A stretch of DNA of 64,000 bases, taken from Aquarana catesbeiana (Eukaryota; Chordata; Amphibia; Anura; Ranidae). Each line of letters begins with the position of its first letter. The stretch's first letter is position 1. A model generated the notes under the pieces. It was given only the letters and a program-made list of their open reading frames with translations. It had not been told where the DNA came from and searched no databases. Positions 32,527-43,159 of this stretch are shown in pieces. The stretch covers positions 40,619,074 through 40,683,073 of the forward strand of contig NC_133336.1 in NCBI RefSeq assembly GCF_042186555.1. The letters run 5' to 3'. The position numbers and the translations under genes are program-made.

Positions 32527-34129
32527 GTGAAAAAAAAAAAAAAATCTAAAAAAATCGATTTGCTTAAATTTTGAATCGATTTGACCTCTCAACTCGATTC
32601 AAGATTTAAATCGATTTTTTTCCCAGCCCTAGTGGTGGCAGCATCATGCTGTGGGGATGTTTTTCAGCAGTCAGGACTGGGAAACTGGTCAGAGTTGAGA
32701 GAAAGATGCATAGTGCTAAATACAGGGATATTCTTGAGCAAAACCTGTACCACTCTGTGTGTGATTTGAGGCTAGGACGGAGGTTCACCTTCCAGCAGGA
32801 CAATGACCCCAAACACACTGCTAAAGCAACACTTGAGTGGTTTAAGGGGTAACATGTAAATGTGTTGGAATGGCCTAGTCAAAGCCCAGACCTCAATTTA
32901 ATAGAAAATCTGTGGACAGATTTAAAGATTGCTGTTCACAAGCAAAAACCATCCAACTTGAAGGAGCTGGAGCAGTTTTGCAAGGAGGAATGGGCAAAAA
33001 CCCCAGTGGTAAGATGTGGCAAGCTCATAGAGACTTATCCAAAGCGACTTGGAGCTTTGATAGCCGCACAAAGGTGGCTCTACAAAGTATTGACTTTAGG
33101 GGCGTGAATAGTTATGCACATTTACTTTTTCATTTATTTTGTCCTATTTGTTGTTTGCTTCACAATAAAAAAAAAAAAAAAAAAATCTTCAAAGTTGTGG
33201 GCATGTTCTGAAAATGAAATGATGCAAATCCTCAAACAATCCATGTTAATTCCAGGTTGTGAGGCAAAACACGAAAAATGCCAGAGGGGGGGGGGGGGGG
33301 GGGGGTGAATACTTTTGCAAGGCACTGTACATCATTAGAGGCCATGAAAGTTGGCAAGAGGAGCCATTATGTACTTTGGGGGTGGGAACAGGTACTTTAT
33401 GTTTTTGGGTTTGTAGAACCAATTTTTCCTGCCGGCTCATTACTACAGAGCGAACTAGCTGGTGAGAGGAACCATTATGTGCAACGGGAGTGGAAGCAGG
33501 TATTCCACATTCCTGGGTGTTGAGAATATGGCTCCCCTGCTGTATGCAGTGGTCCCCCCCACCTCCCCCAGCTCATACACCACTACAGAGCAAACAAGCT
33601 GGTGGGAGGAACCTGTATATGCAGCGAGGGTGGAAGCAGGTATTCAATATTTTTGGGTGTGGAGAATCACTGTTTCCCTGCTGCATGCAGTGGTTTCTCC
33701 TTACAGATTATACATCACTATGGACCATGCAACCTGGCAGGAGGAACCAAGATATGCGCCAGAAGGGTATATGGGAAATAGGTATTCCACATTTCTGCGT
33801 GTGTAGAATAATGTCTCCCAACTTCATGAAGTGGTTTCATCCCTACGGGCAGTATAAGCTGGCAGAAGGAACTATTACACACAGCGGGGGGTAGATACTT
33901 CACATTTCTGGGTGTAGAGAATAATGTTTAGCCAGCTGCATGCAGTGGTTCAACTTTCCAACTCATACATAGGTACTGGCCATACAAGCTGGCTTGGCGG
34001 AGGAACCATTATGCGCAACAGACAATTAGGGGTGGCACAATTAGGTTCCACATTTTTAGCTGTGTAGAATACCAGATCCCCTACTGACTATAGTCATAGT
34101 CTTTTGACTAAAATGCCATTTTATGGAAA

Positions 34130-34445
34130 AAGATTTGATTGAAGCTACAATTGACTTTAATGGTACCATACAAACACTTGGGATACAAAATTAAGTACAT
34201 AATTTAAAAGGAGCTCTGTATGTTCAAAACATCTAGGGTGTAACTGAGAAGGACTGTAATGTACAGTTGATACAGGGTGAACTGGTAATATCAGTCCTTC
34301 TCAGTTTCCACCCTAGATGTTTTGAACATACAAAGCTCCTTTTAAATTATGTATATGTTTTAATATGTTGTTGTAAATGAATAAAAATATACTTAATTTT
34401 GTATCCCAAGCGTTTGTATGGTACCATTAAAGTCCACTGTAGCCT
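34130..34445. repeat. Long inverted repeat around 34.3 kb
   Basis: The left arm at about 34,158-34,252 includes ACTTTAATGGTACCATACAA, AATTTAAAAGGAGCTC and GTTCAAAACATCTAGGGTG. The right arm at about 34,291-34,434 carries the complements in mirror order, with an extra ~45 bp (GTATATGTTTTAATATGTTG onward) inserted. The centre is about 40 bp. It may be a fold-back element or a MITE; no target duplication was defined. Confidence 0.8.
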
Positions 34446-35606
34446 CATCCAAATCTTTCTCCACAAATTGACAGGACGAAGGTACCTCCCTTCTTTATAT
34501 TTATGAAACATTTCTAGGCACTCCACTTTACTAAAGTACAAAAAAGGAAAGCTGCGCTATAAACATTGACCTGTGAAGCACCATCCAATCAAAATATGGA
34601 TGCACTCAAACTGGAAAGATAATGATTGGTTGAAAAACCACTAAAATGATGTGACTTGTAAGTGACCTAAAAAATATTGACACAAAGAAACAGTGAATAA
34701 TACTGTGTAAATAAACCAAAAAATAAATATAAATATAAAATAAACCAAATACACACCGATAAACAAACAGTGAATCTGGAAACTACACTGAAAATATCAG
34801 ATGGGAAAAATATCCAAACAGTATCTGAATAAACAGCTCGGAGAAATACCATAAATGTGAAACACCCACAATGCAAATGAACAACCTAACTAAGTGACAC
34901 TGATAATAATCATCATCAATAAAGGTATTGAATACATAACATAAGTGAGTCCATATAAAAATAATAAAAAAAAGGAAAAAAAAGGGCTCAGTGATTGTAA
35001 CTGCATGCAATGATGGTGACTAATAAGTCTATAGTTGGTAAAGACCAGAAGTGGTAGTCCATAGAAGATGTCTTAACATATCATTCACGGTGACACGTAA
35101 TCCAAACACCCCACAGGAAGTGGGAACAGAAAAGTGCCTCCACCTAAGCACACACTGCCGCTTACCAGATTGATGCAATCCCTTATTACAGGAGATCAAA
35201 GAGCGCCTGTGGCTTATAACCCAGCCCGGTGTCTCTGTGCCATGCACCGAACCTCTCAGCCTCTGCAGTAATTACCCTCATAAGTGTTGACACGATCAGT
35301 GGGTCCCAAAATAAGAACAAAAGGCTTGCATAGTGTAAAACCTTTTAGATTTAATAAAGTTTAAAAGATGAATAAACACTTACAATTAGGTAGAATAAAA
35401 ACAACAATAAGATAATCGAGCCGGCCGGCTCTCGAAAGCAGCCCGTTTGCTTCCGGGACTGGCGAACACGTGGTGACGTCAGCACGTCGCTCCTACCCAC
35501 GCGTTTCGACTCGCAAAGGATGTCCTTTGAGTGACGAAACGCGTAAATAAGACCAAGTTTTGTAAACAAATAAAAATATTGCATTTGGACAAACAGAAGT
35601 GCAACT
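34446..35606. other. Non-coding stretch with an ACGCGTTTCG hairpin
   Basis: No gene was recognised. A palindrome at 35,499-35,544 has arms ACGCGTTTCGACTCGCAAAGG and CCTTTGAGTGACGAAACGCGT-like sequence. The ACGCGTTT motif also occurs at 15,380, just before the L1 target, and a variant at about 21,513, so it probably marks a dispersed frog repeat. Confidence 0.5.
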
Positions 35607-35610
35607 TTAA

Positions 35611-36870
35611 CCACTTTCCACCCAGGCCAATTCTGAGATTCCTCTCCCACATGTAAACATCATAATTTTTTTCTAGAAAATTACTCAGAACCCCCAAATA
35701 TTATATATATTTTTTCCAGCAGAGACCCTAGAGAATAAAATGGTGGTCATTGCAATTTGTTATGTCACACGGTATTTGAGCAATTTTTGGGGGGAAAAAT
35801 ACACTTCAATTAATTTTTTTCGCAAAAAAAACCCACAATATAAAACCAATATTTTTGGTAAAATATAGGTGATGTTACTCCAAGTAAATAGATAGATACG
35901 CAACATAAAATCTCCACAGGCTACGCTTTAAAAATGTTTACAAGTTACCAGTTTACAGTTACAGAGGAGGTCTTGCACTAGAATTATTGCTCTCTAACAT
36001 TCACGGCAATACCTCATATGTGTGGTGCAAACGCCGTTTACATATGCAGGCGCAACCTACGTAGACGTTTGCTTCTGCATGTGAGCATGAGGGACTGGAG
36101 CCCTTTAAAAAAAAAAAAATTATATTATATATATTATTTATTGTATTTTTACACTGTCTCTTTATTAGGTTATTTTTTGTATCACTTTTATTCCTATTAC
36201 AAGAAATCCCTTGTAATGGGAATAAGGCATGACAGGTTCTCTTTATGGAGAGATCTGGGGTCAATAAGAGCCCAGGTATCTCCTCTACCCTGAAAAGCAT
36301 GAGAAAAAAAAATCAATTTCTGCTTTTCAGGGGAAAAAAAATGGCAATGTTTACTGAGCTGGAAGTAACGTCATGACATCACTTCCAGCCTCCCAGTGTC
36401 ATAGAGATGGCTGGGGGCCATCTGATCCTTGCCCAGCTCTATGGTAATCTGACGCTGGAGGGGGGAAGATGTCCCCTTCCGCTGCCTGTAAGGCCCCTTT
36501 CACACTGCTGCGAATCCCTGTGTAAACTTGAGGTCTATGGACCTCAACTCGCATCAAAGTTGGACCAAAGTAGTACATGGACTACTTTAAAGTCGCACAG
36601 ATATGAATGGTACTCATTGGAAATCATGGGGTATGACTTTTGTCATGTCATGTGACTTTGTAGTCCCAATTCGCAGGACAAGTTGCGCAATTGTGAAAGG
36701 GGCCTAAAAGCGATCCAGTGGCTAAATAGCCACTGGGATTGCTTTTGCATACGAGAGAATCTCTGGCTGAAAACAAAGATATTTGAATGATGCCTGTAGC
36801 TGCACCCATCATTCAGATATCACCACTTCAACCTAAGGACGTCATATGATGTCCTACGGGCGGGAAGTGG
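35611..36870 (+). mobile_element. Second long TTAA family (CCACTTTCCACCC), full copy
   Basis: TTAA flanks lie at 35,607-35,610 and 36,871-36,874. The left end CCACTTTCCACCCAGGCC pairs loosely with the right end GGGCGGGAAGTGG. Landmarks: GGCCAATTCTGAGATTCCTC, AGCAGAGACCCTAGAGAATA, CAATACCTCATATGTGTGGT and GACGTCATATGATGTCCTAC. It hosts a MITE at 36,492-36,704. A partial copy lies at 50,432-51,100. Confidence 0.86.
36492..36704. mobile_element. MITE (GGCCCCTTTCACACTG family), nested
   Basis: The ends GGCCCCTTTCACACTGCTGC and TTGTGAAAGGGGCC are inverted. TAA lies on both sides (36,489-36,491 and 36,705-36,707), a possible target duplication. A close relative is at 44,958-45,146. Confidence 0.86.
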
Positions 36871-36874
36871 TTAA

Positions 36875-37626
36875 CCCCTTTGTGACCGCACTAGAGCCAA
36901 ATGACTGCTACAGCGTAGCTGCACTTTGCCAGGAGGCGGTCATATGATGTCCTCCTGTGCTCATGCATCAGCAATGATCTGTGATCGCTGCTTCCTTTGG
37001 AAGCAACTGATCACAGATCGGGGTAAAGAGCAAATCAGGGCAGCTCTTTGCCACGTGATCAGCTGTGTCCAATCACAGCTGATCACAATGTTAACAGGAT
37101 TTGCCAGTTATTGGCAATCCTCCCCTCACGCTGACAGCATGCGAGGAGAGGAAAGACGAAAACCGGCAAATCCACACAGGGGACATCTGCACTGACAATC
37201 AGGGCACACTGATCATCAATGTCCTTATTATCAGTGCAGCTCCAAAAGTGCTCATCAGCGATGCCTGTCAGTGCCAATCAGTGATGCCTGTCAGTGCCAA
37301 CTAGTGCCGCCTATCAGTAATGTCCACCATTGCCAGCTATCCGTGCCTCCTCATCAGTGCCCATCAGTGAAGGATAAAAATTACTTATTTACAAAAGGAA
37401 GAAAAACTTTTTTTTTCAAAAATGTTGGACTTTTTTCATTCGTTTAGCAAAAAAAACAGTGGTGATTAAATACCACCAAAAGAAAGCTTGGTCTCAAAAA
37501 AATGATAAAAATGTCATATGTGGACAGTGTTGCATGACCGAGCAAATGTCATTCAAAGTGTGACAGCGCTGAAAGCTGAAAAATGGCCTGGGCAGGAAGG
37601 GGGTGAAAGTTCTAGTAGGCAAGTGC
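36875..37626 (+). mobile_element. Long TTAA element, copy I, abutting the previous one
   Basis: Its left flank is the same TTAA (36,871-36,874) that closes the preceding element; the right flank is TTAA at 37,627-37,630. Ends CCCCTTTGTGACCGC and GGCAAGTGC. It contains an irregular CATCAGTGCC/CAGTGCCAATCAGTGATG repeat at about 37,200-37,370 and the block AGTGGTGATTAAATACCACC. Confidence 0.83.
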
Positions 37627-37630
37627 TTAA

Positions 37631-37975
37631 AAATATAAAAAAAAACTGTAATCTCTATTGACTGTAATTCGCATATTACCTGAATATATTACCAACATTA
37701 AATATTAGGAAAAAAATAAGAAAAGCCTTTTTCTTCATTTTTTTTCTTTCAGCAGCTTATTAGATGCCCCCTACTTATTCTTATGTGAACGTCAAATTTC
37801 TCTTTAGCTTTAGTAGCATTTTAGTCTTTTGACAGAGGTGATTGTAGCCGTATTTGTGCACTTATGACAGAAACAATTGAGTACAGCCTGTGATACTTTT
37901 TTTATTGCACTAACCTACAATTTTGCAGGACAAGCTTTTGGGATGTGTCCCATTCTTCAAGGCCCCAGCAGTACT
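37631..37975. other. Unassigned non-coding stretch
   Basis: No gene or repeat with paired ends was recognised. Confidence 0.35.
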
Positions 37976-37983
37976 AATTATTT

Positions 37984-38457
37984 TTTGACTAAAATGCCAT
38001 TTTAGTTTTAGTTGAATTTTATTCATCTGAATTGTATTAGTCTTATTTTATTCATTTGAATAGCTTTAGTCGCATTTACGCTATCTGAATTGTTTTAGTC
38101 GTATTTTAGTCATCTGAATTATTTTAGTCATCTAAATTGTTTTAGTAATATTTCATTCATCTGAATTTTTTTAGTCGCATTTTAGTCATCTAAATTGTTT
38201 TAGTCATATTTTATTCATCTGAATTGTTTTAGTCGTATTTTAGTCATCTGAATTGTTTTAGTCATATTTTATTCATTTGAATTATTTTAGTTGTATTTTA
38301 GTCATCTGAATTGTTTTAGTCATATTTTAGTCATCTGAATTGCTTTAGTCACAATAACGTTATCTGAATTGTTTTAGTCGTATTTTAGTCATCTGAATTA
38401 TTTTGGTCATCTAAATTGTTTTAGTCATATTTTATTCATTTGAATTATTTTAGCTGT
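37984..38457 (+). repeat. 29-bp minisatellite, left part
   Basis: The unit is approximately GTTTTAGTCATATTTTAGTCATCTGAATT, repeated with small variations and halved units about 16 times. It starts near TTTTGACTAAAATGCCATTT, which resembles hAT-type MITE ends, so the array may have grown inside such an element. It is interrupted by the LTR retrotransposon and resumes at 42,729. Confidence 0.9.
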
Positions 38458-39160
38458 TGTAAGAGTCCAGGGCTTACTATGCATGCACCAATGGCGCTTT
38501 GCCGCAAGAGGAAATCCGTGCCAACTGAGAATGCGCCAAAGACGCCTCAGGGCACCAACCCGCACTTGCACAGAAGACTTGATGGAAAAGGGCAGGAAAA
38601 TGCCCAGGAAGCGAACCTCAAACTAATGGAAAAAAGTGAGAAAATACCCAGGAGGCGCACAGGAAATTACATTAACCTGATGGAGAAAGGCAGCAAAATC
38701 CCCAGGGGGCACACAGGAAGTGAGCTCAAACTTCCCTATATAAGCCCAGCCCAGACACTACCAAATTGTTGGATTATCTTCAGTCCTCCCTTGTTTCTGT
38801 GCTAGTGTGTGTGATCTGTCTGAACCTGTTGTGGCCTGGAAACCTATTTGACTACTCTTGATTGCTACTTGTCATTGACCTCGGATTTGTACCTTAACCA
38901 TTCTACTTCTTTGCCCCTTTTGTACTCAGCTGCCAGATTGGAACCGACTCCGGCTTGGATCTCGACCATTCTTCTTCGGATTAACCCTTTTATGCTTCAT
39001 TGCCCAATTGGACTTGACCTCAGATCTCGGACTAAGGCTTGCACGATGCTCCGCACCCCTGCCACTCAGTGTCCACTAAGTCCCTGTCTCCATCTCCTGA
39101 GGCTTTAAGGAGGCCTCCCCACTACTTCGGTCTCACATCAGGTACGTGGCCCTCGTGACA
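38458..39160 (+). repeat. Left LTR
   Basis: 703 bp. A TATA box (CTATATAAG) is at about 38,735-38,743. Upstream are three imperfect copies of a roughly 50-60-bp unit with AAAATACCCAGGAGGCGCAC and GGAAATTACATTAACCTGAT-like sequence. The LTR differs from its partner at many sites. Confidence 0.93.
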
Positions 39161-39173
39161 GAACAATCCAGCT

Positions 39174-40100
39174 ATGTCTGAGACTGAGGGGAGTGCTTCC
39201 GCCTCCGAGGCCCCGTGCCAACAAGTGGCCTCTGTGTCTCAGGCCCTGATGTCCATACAAGAGGGGTACTTTCAACTGGAAGGTCAGCGACTGCAATGGC
39301 CAATCCCTCAGTTCTGAGCCCTGTGGAACCACCTGTTATAGCTATGGAGCAGCCCATCTCTACTCCAGCTCCTGAACCATGGGTTCCTATGCTGGAACGC
39401 TTTTCAGGGGTTCGCCACAAGTTCCGGGCTTTCAGGAACGCCTGACGGCTATACTTTACCTTACAACCTAGGACCTTCTCTTCAGAGGATACACAGGTCG
39501 GGTTTGTAGTTGCCTTACTTACAGAAGAACCTCAAGCATGGGCTCATCAGCTATTGGAAAGGGAGAGTCCTATACTGCACTCACTGTCTTCTTTCTTCGA
39601 TGCCATGGCAATCCTCTATGATGACCCACAACGAACCACCACGGCTGAAACAGTGTTGACCTCTCTACAACAGGGGAAACGCCCTGTTGAGGACTACGTA
39701 ACACAATTCCGCAAGTGGGCTGCAGACACTGCATGGTACGACGCCGCCTTGCTCCATCAGTTGCGTTTGATACTTTGGAACCTACAATTCAGTTGGCTAT
39801 CCAACTTGATCGCAGACTCAGAGAACATTGCAGGGAATGATCCGGTATGGCTTGTCCCACATGGATGCTCCCACGAGTACCCATGGCTCCATACCTGAGA
39901 CCCACGCATCAACCCCAATTCATGACAAAGAACCAATGCAACTCGGCTTAGTTTGTGCACCCCTCAAACCCGAAGAACAACAACACTGTCGCTTGAACAA
40001 TCTATGCCTGTATTGTGGTGGAGTGGGTCACTTTCTTCAGGGATGTCCCATTGGGCCGAATAAGTGGATTGAACCCCCATCTGTTTCACCGTACGCTGTT
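39174..40100 (+). pseudogene. Gag pseudogene of the LTR element
   Basis: A start codon at 39,174 opens MSETEGSASASEAPCQQVAS and the frame is stopped near 39,315. Capsid-like sequence of the Gypsy/sushi type follows: TVLTSLQQGKRPVEDYVTQF and RKWAADTAWYDAALLHQLRL around 39,650-39,770. A nucleocapsid zinc knuckle, CLYCGGVGHFLQGC (CX2CX4HX4C), lies at about 40,005-40,050. Stops and frame changes break it into at least three pieces. Confidence 0.9.
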
Positions 40101-41825
40101 AAATCTCACTCTCTGCAGATACTGGGAAGGATAATCCGAGTAGCAGCCATTATTGACTCTGGGGCTTGCAGCTGTTTTATTAACATCCACTTCTCCAAAA
40201 AGTATGGAATCCCACTATGCAAGAAGCCCCAGCCATTTACCTTTCATCTGGCAGATGGCTCCACACCAACCTCAGGTCCCATAACCCATGAGACCACCCT
40301 CATATTGGCCACCACCGAAGCAGACCATCGGGAATATGTTTGGCTGGACATGATTTATACCCCCATTTTTATGGTTATTTTGGGGTTACCGTGGCTTCGA
40401 CATCACCAGCCGCAGATTGATTGGTCCACTGAAGTTGTCTTTCAGCTCACCCTATTGCTTACACCACTGTTTCCCACAGCGAGCCTGTTTGATGGTTCAA
40501 CCCCTTTTCACAGATGACAACACTCTTCTCCCCCAGGTTTACAGAGACTTCCTGGACGTCTTCGACAAGAAAGGGGCTGAATCCCTGCTGCCTCACCGGC
40601 CGTATGATTACCCCATTGAGCTTCTTCCTGGTTCTGCAATACCATTTGGGAGGATCTTCCCACTCTCTGAGCCTGAATTAGAAGTCCTCCGAAAATACAT
40701 TGATAACAATCTTAGGAAAGGGTTCATCCGGCCCTCTACCTCTCCTGCTGGGGCTGGACTCTTCTTTGTGGAAAACAAGGACCATTCTTTAAGACCATGT
40801 ATCGACTACAGAGAATTAAACAGTATCACAATCAAGAATTGATACCTGTTGCCTCTAGTCCCTGAGCTCATTCAGAGGTTGGCACCGCAAAGGTCTTTTC
40901 AAAATTAGACCTACAATTTAATACGGATAAGAGAAGGCGATGAAAGGAAAACGGCCTTTTGTACTAGGTTTGGCCATTTTGAGTATTTGGTCATGCTATT
41001 TGGGCTGTGTAACGCCCCAGCAACTTTCCAACACTTGGTGAACTACATCTTTCGGGATTTTCTTGACCTCTTTATGATAGTGAACTTAGATGACATCGTT
41101 GTTTTTTTCACCTTCCCTTGAGGCACATCACATCCACATGCGAAAAGTCCTTTTTTGCCTCCGAGCCCATAAACTCTACGCCAAGCTTGAAAAATGTGAG
41201 TTTGAGAAAGCTACCATACAATACCTTGGCCTCATTAGTTCGACTTCTGGCATCTCCATGGACCCCCAGAAGGTAACTGCAGTTCTTGAATGGCCAGTAC
41301 CTTCAGACCGTAAGAGCTACCATCAAGGCAGACTGCCACGCTTATGTCAATTCCTGTTCGTTATGCAATCACAGCAAAACGTAAAAGAATAAATCATGGG
41401 GTCTCCTACATCCCCTGCCTGTTCCTTCCAGACCCTGGGAACAGATCAGCACGGATTACACAGTGGAGCTACCACCCTCTGATGGGTTTACATCCATATG
41501 TGTGGCTGTGAACCGCCTTACAAAAATGGCTCATTGTATTCCTTTGATTGGCACTCTTTCCGCCCCAGAAACAGCTCAGGCTTTTATCAAGGAGATCATA
41601 AGCTTCCATGGGGTCCCCGGCAATACTGTATCAGATCGTGGGGTCCAATTCACCTCTAAATTCTGGAAGGAGCTCTGTCTTGGTCTAGACATCGAGAACC
41701 ACTACTCTTCAGCCTACCACCCCCAGACCAATGGACAAACGGAACGCACAAACCAAACCAAATCTCCTGAAGCCCTTGGCCCTGAACCGCTTTGGGGAAC
41801 GCGGGGTCCGTCCTCTGCCTAGAGA
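40101..41825 (+). pseudogene. Pol pseudogene (protease, RT, integrase remnants)
   Basis: The aspartic protease motif DSGA is at 40,155-40,166. The RT part contains HRPYDYPIELLPGSAIPFGR, KGFIRPSTSPAGAGLFFVEN and LRPCIDYRELNSITIKN, then broken sequence up to LDDIVVF near 41,085-41,105. After a deletion the integrase core resumes with VAVNRLTKMAHCIP, VSDRGVQFTSKFWKELCLGL and YHPQTNGQTERTNQ, which keep two of the DDE acidic residues. The stop after ITIKN and several frameshifts rule out activity. Confidence 0.92.
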
Positions 41826-42015
41826 GCTATGATTAAAGGGATTGAGGAGTACGAGGTGAAGGCCATCATGGACTGCCATAGAAGGGTTACGGCCCCGAAG
41901 AGAATTCCTGGGAACCCGAGTCACATATCCACGCTCCAGATCTTCTCCGGCAGTTCTTTCAGCGAGCTTTATCCCGAACGGGCTTCTGGAGGCCGCCCCT
42001 TCGGGGGGGGGGCTC

Positions 42016-42728
42016 TGTAAGAGTCCAGGGCTTACTACACATGCACCAATGGCGAGTTGCCTCAAGAGGAAATCCATGCCAACTGAGCATATGCGCCAAA
42101 AACGTCTCAGGGCGCCAACCAGCACTTGCACAGAGGACTTGATGGAAAAGGGCAAGAAAATGCCCAGGACGTGACCTCAACCTGATGAAAAAATACCCAG
42201 GAGGCGCACAGGAAATGACAGCAACCTGATGGAAAAAGGCGGGAAAATCCCCAGGAGGCGCACAGGAAGTGACCTCAAACTTCCTTATATAAGCCCAGCC
42301 CAGACACTACCAAATTGCTGGATTATCTTCAGCACCCCCTTGTTTCTGTGCTAGTTTTTGATCTGTCTGAACCTGTTGTGACTTGGAAACCTATTTGACT
42401 ACTCTTGATTGCGGCTTCTCATTGACCACGGATTTGTACCTTAACCATTCTACTTCTTTGCCCCTTTTGTACTTAGCTGCCAGATTGGAACCGACTCTGG
42501 CTTGAATCTCGACCATTCTTCTTTGGATTAACCCTTTTATGCTTCGCTGCCCAACTGGACTTGACCTCGGCTTGGATCTTGGACTAAGGCTTGCACGGTG
42601 CTCTGCACCCCTGCCACCCGGTGTCCACCAAGTCTCTGTCTCCATCTCCAGAGGCTTTAAGGACCAGAGGTGCGAGGGAGGCACCCCCAATACTTCGGTC
42701 TCACATCAGGTTCATGGCCCTCGTGACA
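42016..42728 (+). repeat. Right LTR
   Basis: 713 bp, colinear with the left LTR, with a TTATATAAG box at about 42,284-42,292. By eye the two LTRs differ by several percent, so the insertion is old. Confidence 0.93.
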
Positions 42729-42966
42729 GTTGTATTTTAGTCATCTAAATTGTTTTAGTCATATTTTATTCATTTGAATTATTTTAGTTGCATTTTTAGT
42801 CATCTAAAAATTGTTTTAGTCGTATTTTATTCATCTGAATTGTTTTTGTCGTATTTTAGTCATGTGAATTGTTTTTGTCATATTTTAGTGATGTGAATTG
42901 TTTTAGTCGTAATTTTTTTTTCATCGGAATTGTTTTAGTCCTATTTTAGTCGACTCAAATAGTGTT
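42729..42966 (+). repeat. 29-bp minisatellite, right part
   Basis: The same unit continues after the LTR element (GTTTTAGTCATATTTTATTCA, GAATTGTTTTTGTCGTATTT). It ends at TAGTCGACTCAAATAGTG. Confidence 0.88.
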
Positions 42967-43159
42967 AATTTAGTCGATGGAAATTTTTCATCTAGGAAAA
43001 CGAACACTGTTTTCTGCCCACGTTTCCGCTACTCTCAACGTGAACAGGGCCTAAAAGGAACCCCAAACATGAGCAGGAGCCAGGTGAGAAAATGCGTTTT
43101 GGCTCTGGGACAAAATTTGGTACTTGAACTTCTTTGACGCGTGTTTTTTCACACGGTGG

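Larger units (their letters stand above)
32133..32631. mobile_element. hAT-type MITE with GC-rich double hairpin
   Basis: The flanks are GTGGTGGC at 32,125-32,132 and 32,632-32,639, a perfect 8-bp duplication of transposase codons. The ends TAGGGCTGGGAGATTTTC and TTTTTTTCCCAGCCCTA are inverted and are followed by ATCGATT-rich A/T arms. The centre, about 32,229-32,530, switches abruptly to very GC-rich CpG-dense sequence forming two adjacent hairpins. Confidence 0.96.
31567..33107 (+). pseudogene. Tc1 transposase pseudogene, split by a hAT MITE
   Basis: The frame starts MKTKELSKQVRDNVVEKYKS, then GLDYKEISKSLMIPRSTIKS (paired-type helix-turn-helix) and ARRALIREAAQRPKVTL before a TAG stop at about 31,816-31,818. 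Later parts include GCFSAVRTGKLVRVERKMHS, TFQQDNDPKHTAKATLEWFK (second Asp) and WPSQSPDLNLIENLWTDLKI (third acidic residue). The C-terminus RWLYKVLTLGA ends at a TGA at 33,105-33,107. Removing the 507-bp insertion leaves about 344 codons, the normal length. Several frameshifts and stops disable it. Confidence 0.93.
31165..33329 (+). mobile_element. Tc1-type element inserted in the satellite
   Basis: TA flanks are at 31,165-31,166 and 33,328-33,329. The ends are TACAGTGCCTTGCAAAAGTA and TACTTTTGCAAGGCACTGTA, perfectly inverted. The flanking satellite reads CAGCTCA|TA|CATCATTAGAG across the insertion, matching other units that read CAGCTCATACACCACTACAG. Without its own nested insertion it is about 1.66 kb, a normal Tc1 length. 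A G-run sits just inside the right end. Confidence 0.95.
31056..34088 (+). repeat. ~130-bp satellite array split by a Tc1 element
   Basis: Units share GGAGGAACCATTATG, GGGTGGAAGCAGGTATTCCA, CACATTTCTGGGTGT, GTAGAATAATG, CTGCATGCAGTGGTT and CAGCTCATACATCACTA. Spacing between successive GGAGGAACC blocks is about 108-140 bp. About six to seven units are present: one left of the Tc1 insertion and the rest at 33,330-34,088. The units are diverged, so the array is old. No coding function is apparent. Confidence 0.9.
38458..42728 (+). mobile_element. Ty3/Gypsy-like LTR retrotransposon, decayed
   Basis: Two direct LTRs begin TGTAAGAGTCCAGGGCTTAC and end CCCTCGTGACA, with TG...CA tips. The flanking 5-bp target duplication is GCTGT (38,453-38,457) against GTTGT (42,729-42,733), one mismatch. 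The 2.86-kb interior has gag, protease, reverse transcriptase and integrase remnants in that order, the Ty3/Gypsy order. RNase H and the integrase zinc-binding region are deleted. A purine-rich tract precedes the right LTR (about 42,000-42,015). Confidence 0.95.

Noticed and set aside
37984..38457. Regular ~29-bp repeats resembling a CRISPR array
   Set aside because: There are no unique spacers; the whole unit repeats with drift, and the context is a vertebrate genome. It is a minisatellite.
41709..42155. 148-codon minus-strand frame across the integrase remnant and right LTR
   Set aside because: It is antisense to recognisable integrase sequence and crosses the LTR border, so it is a shadow frame.
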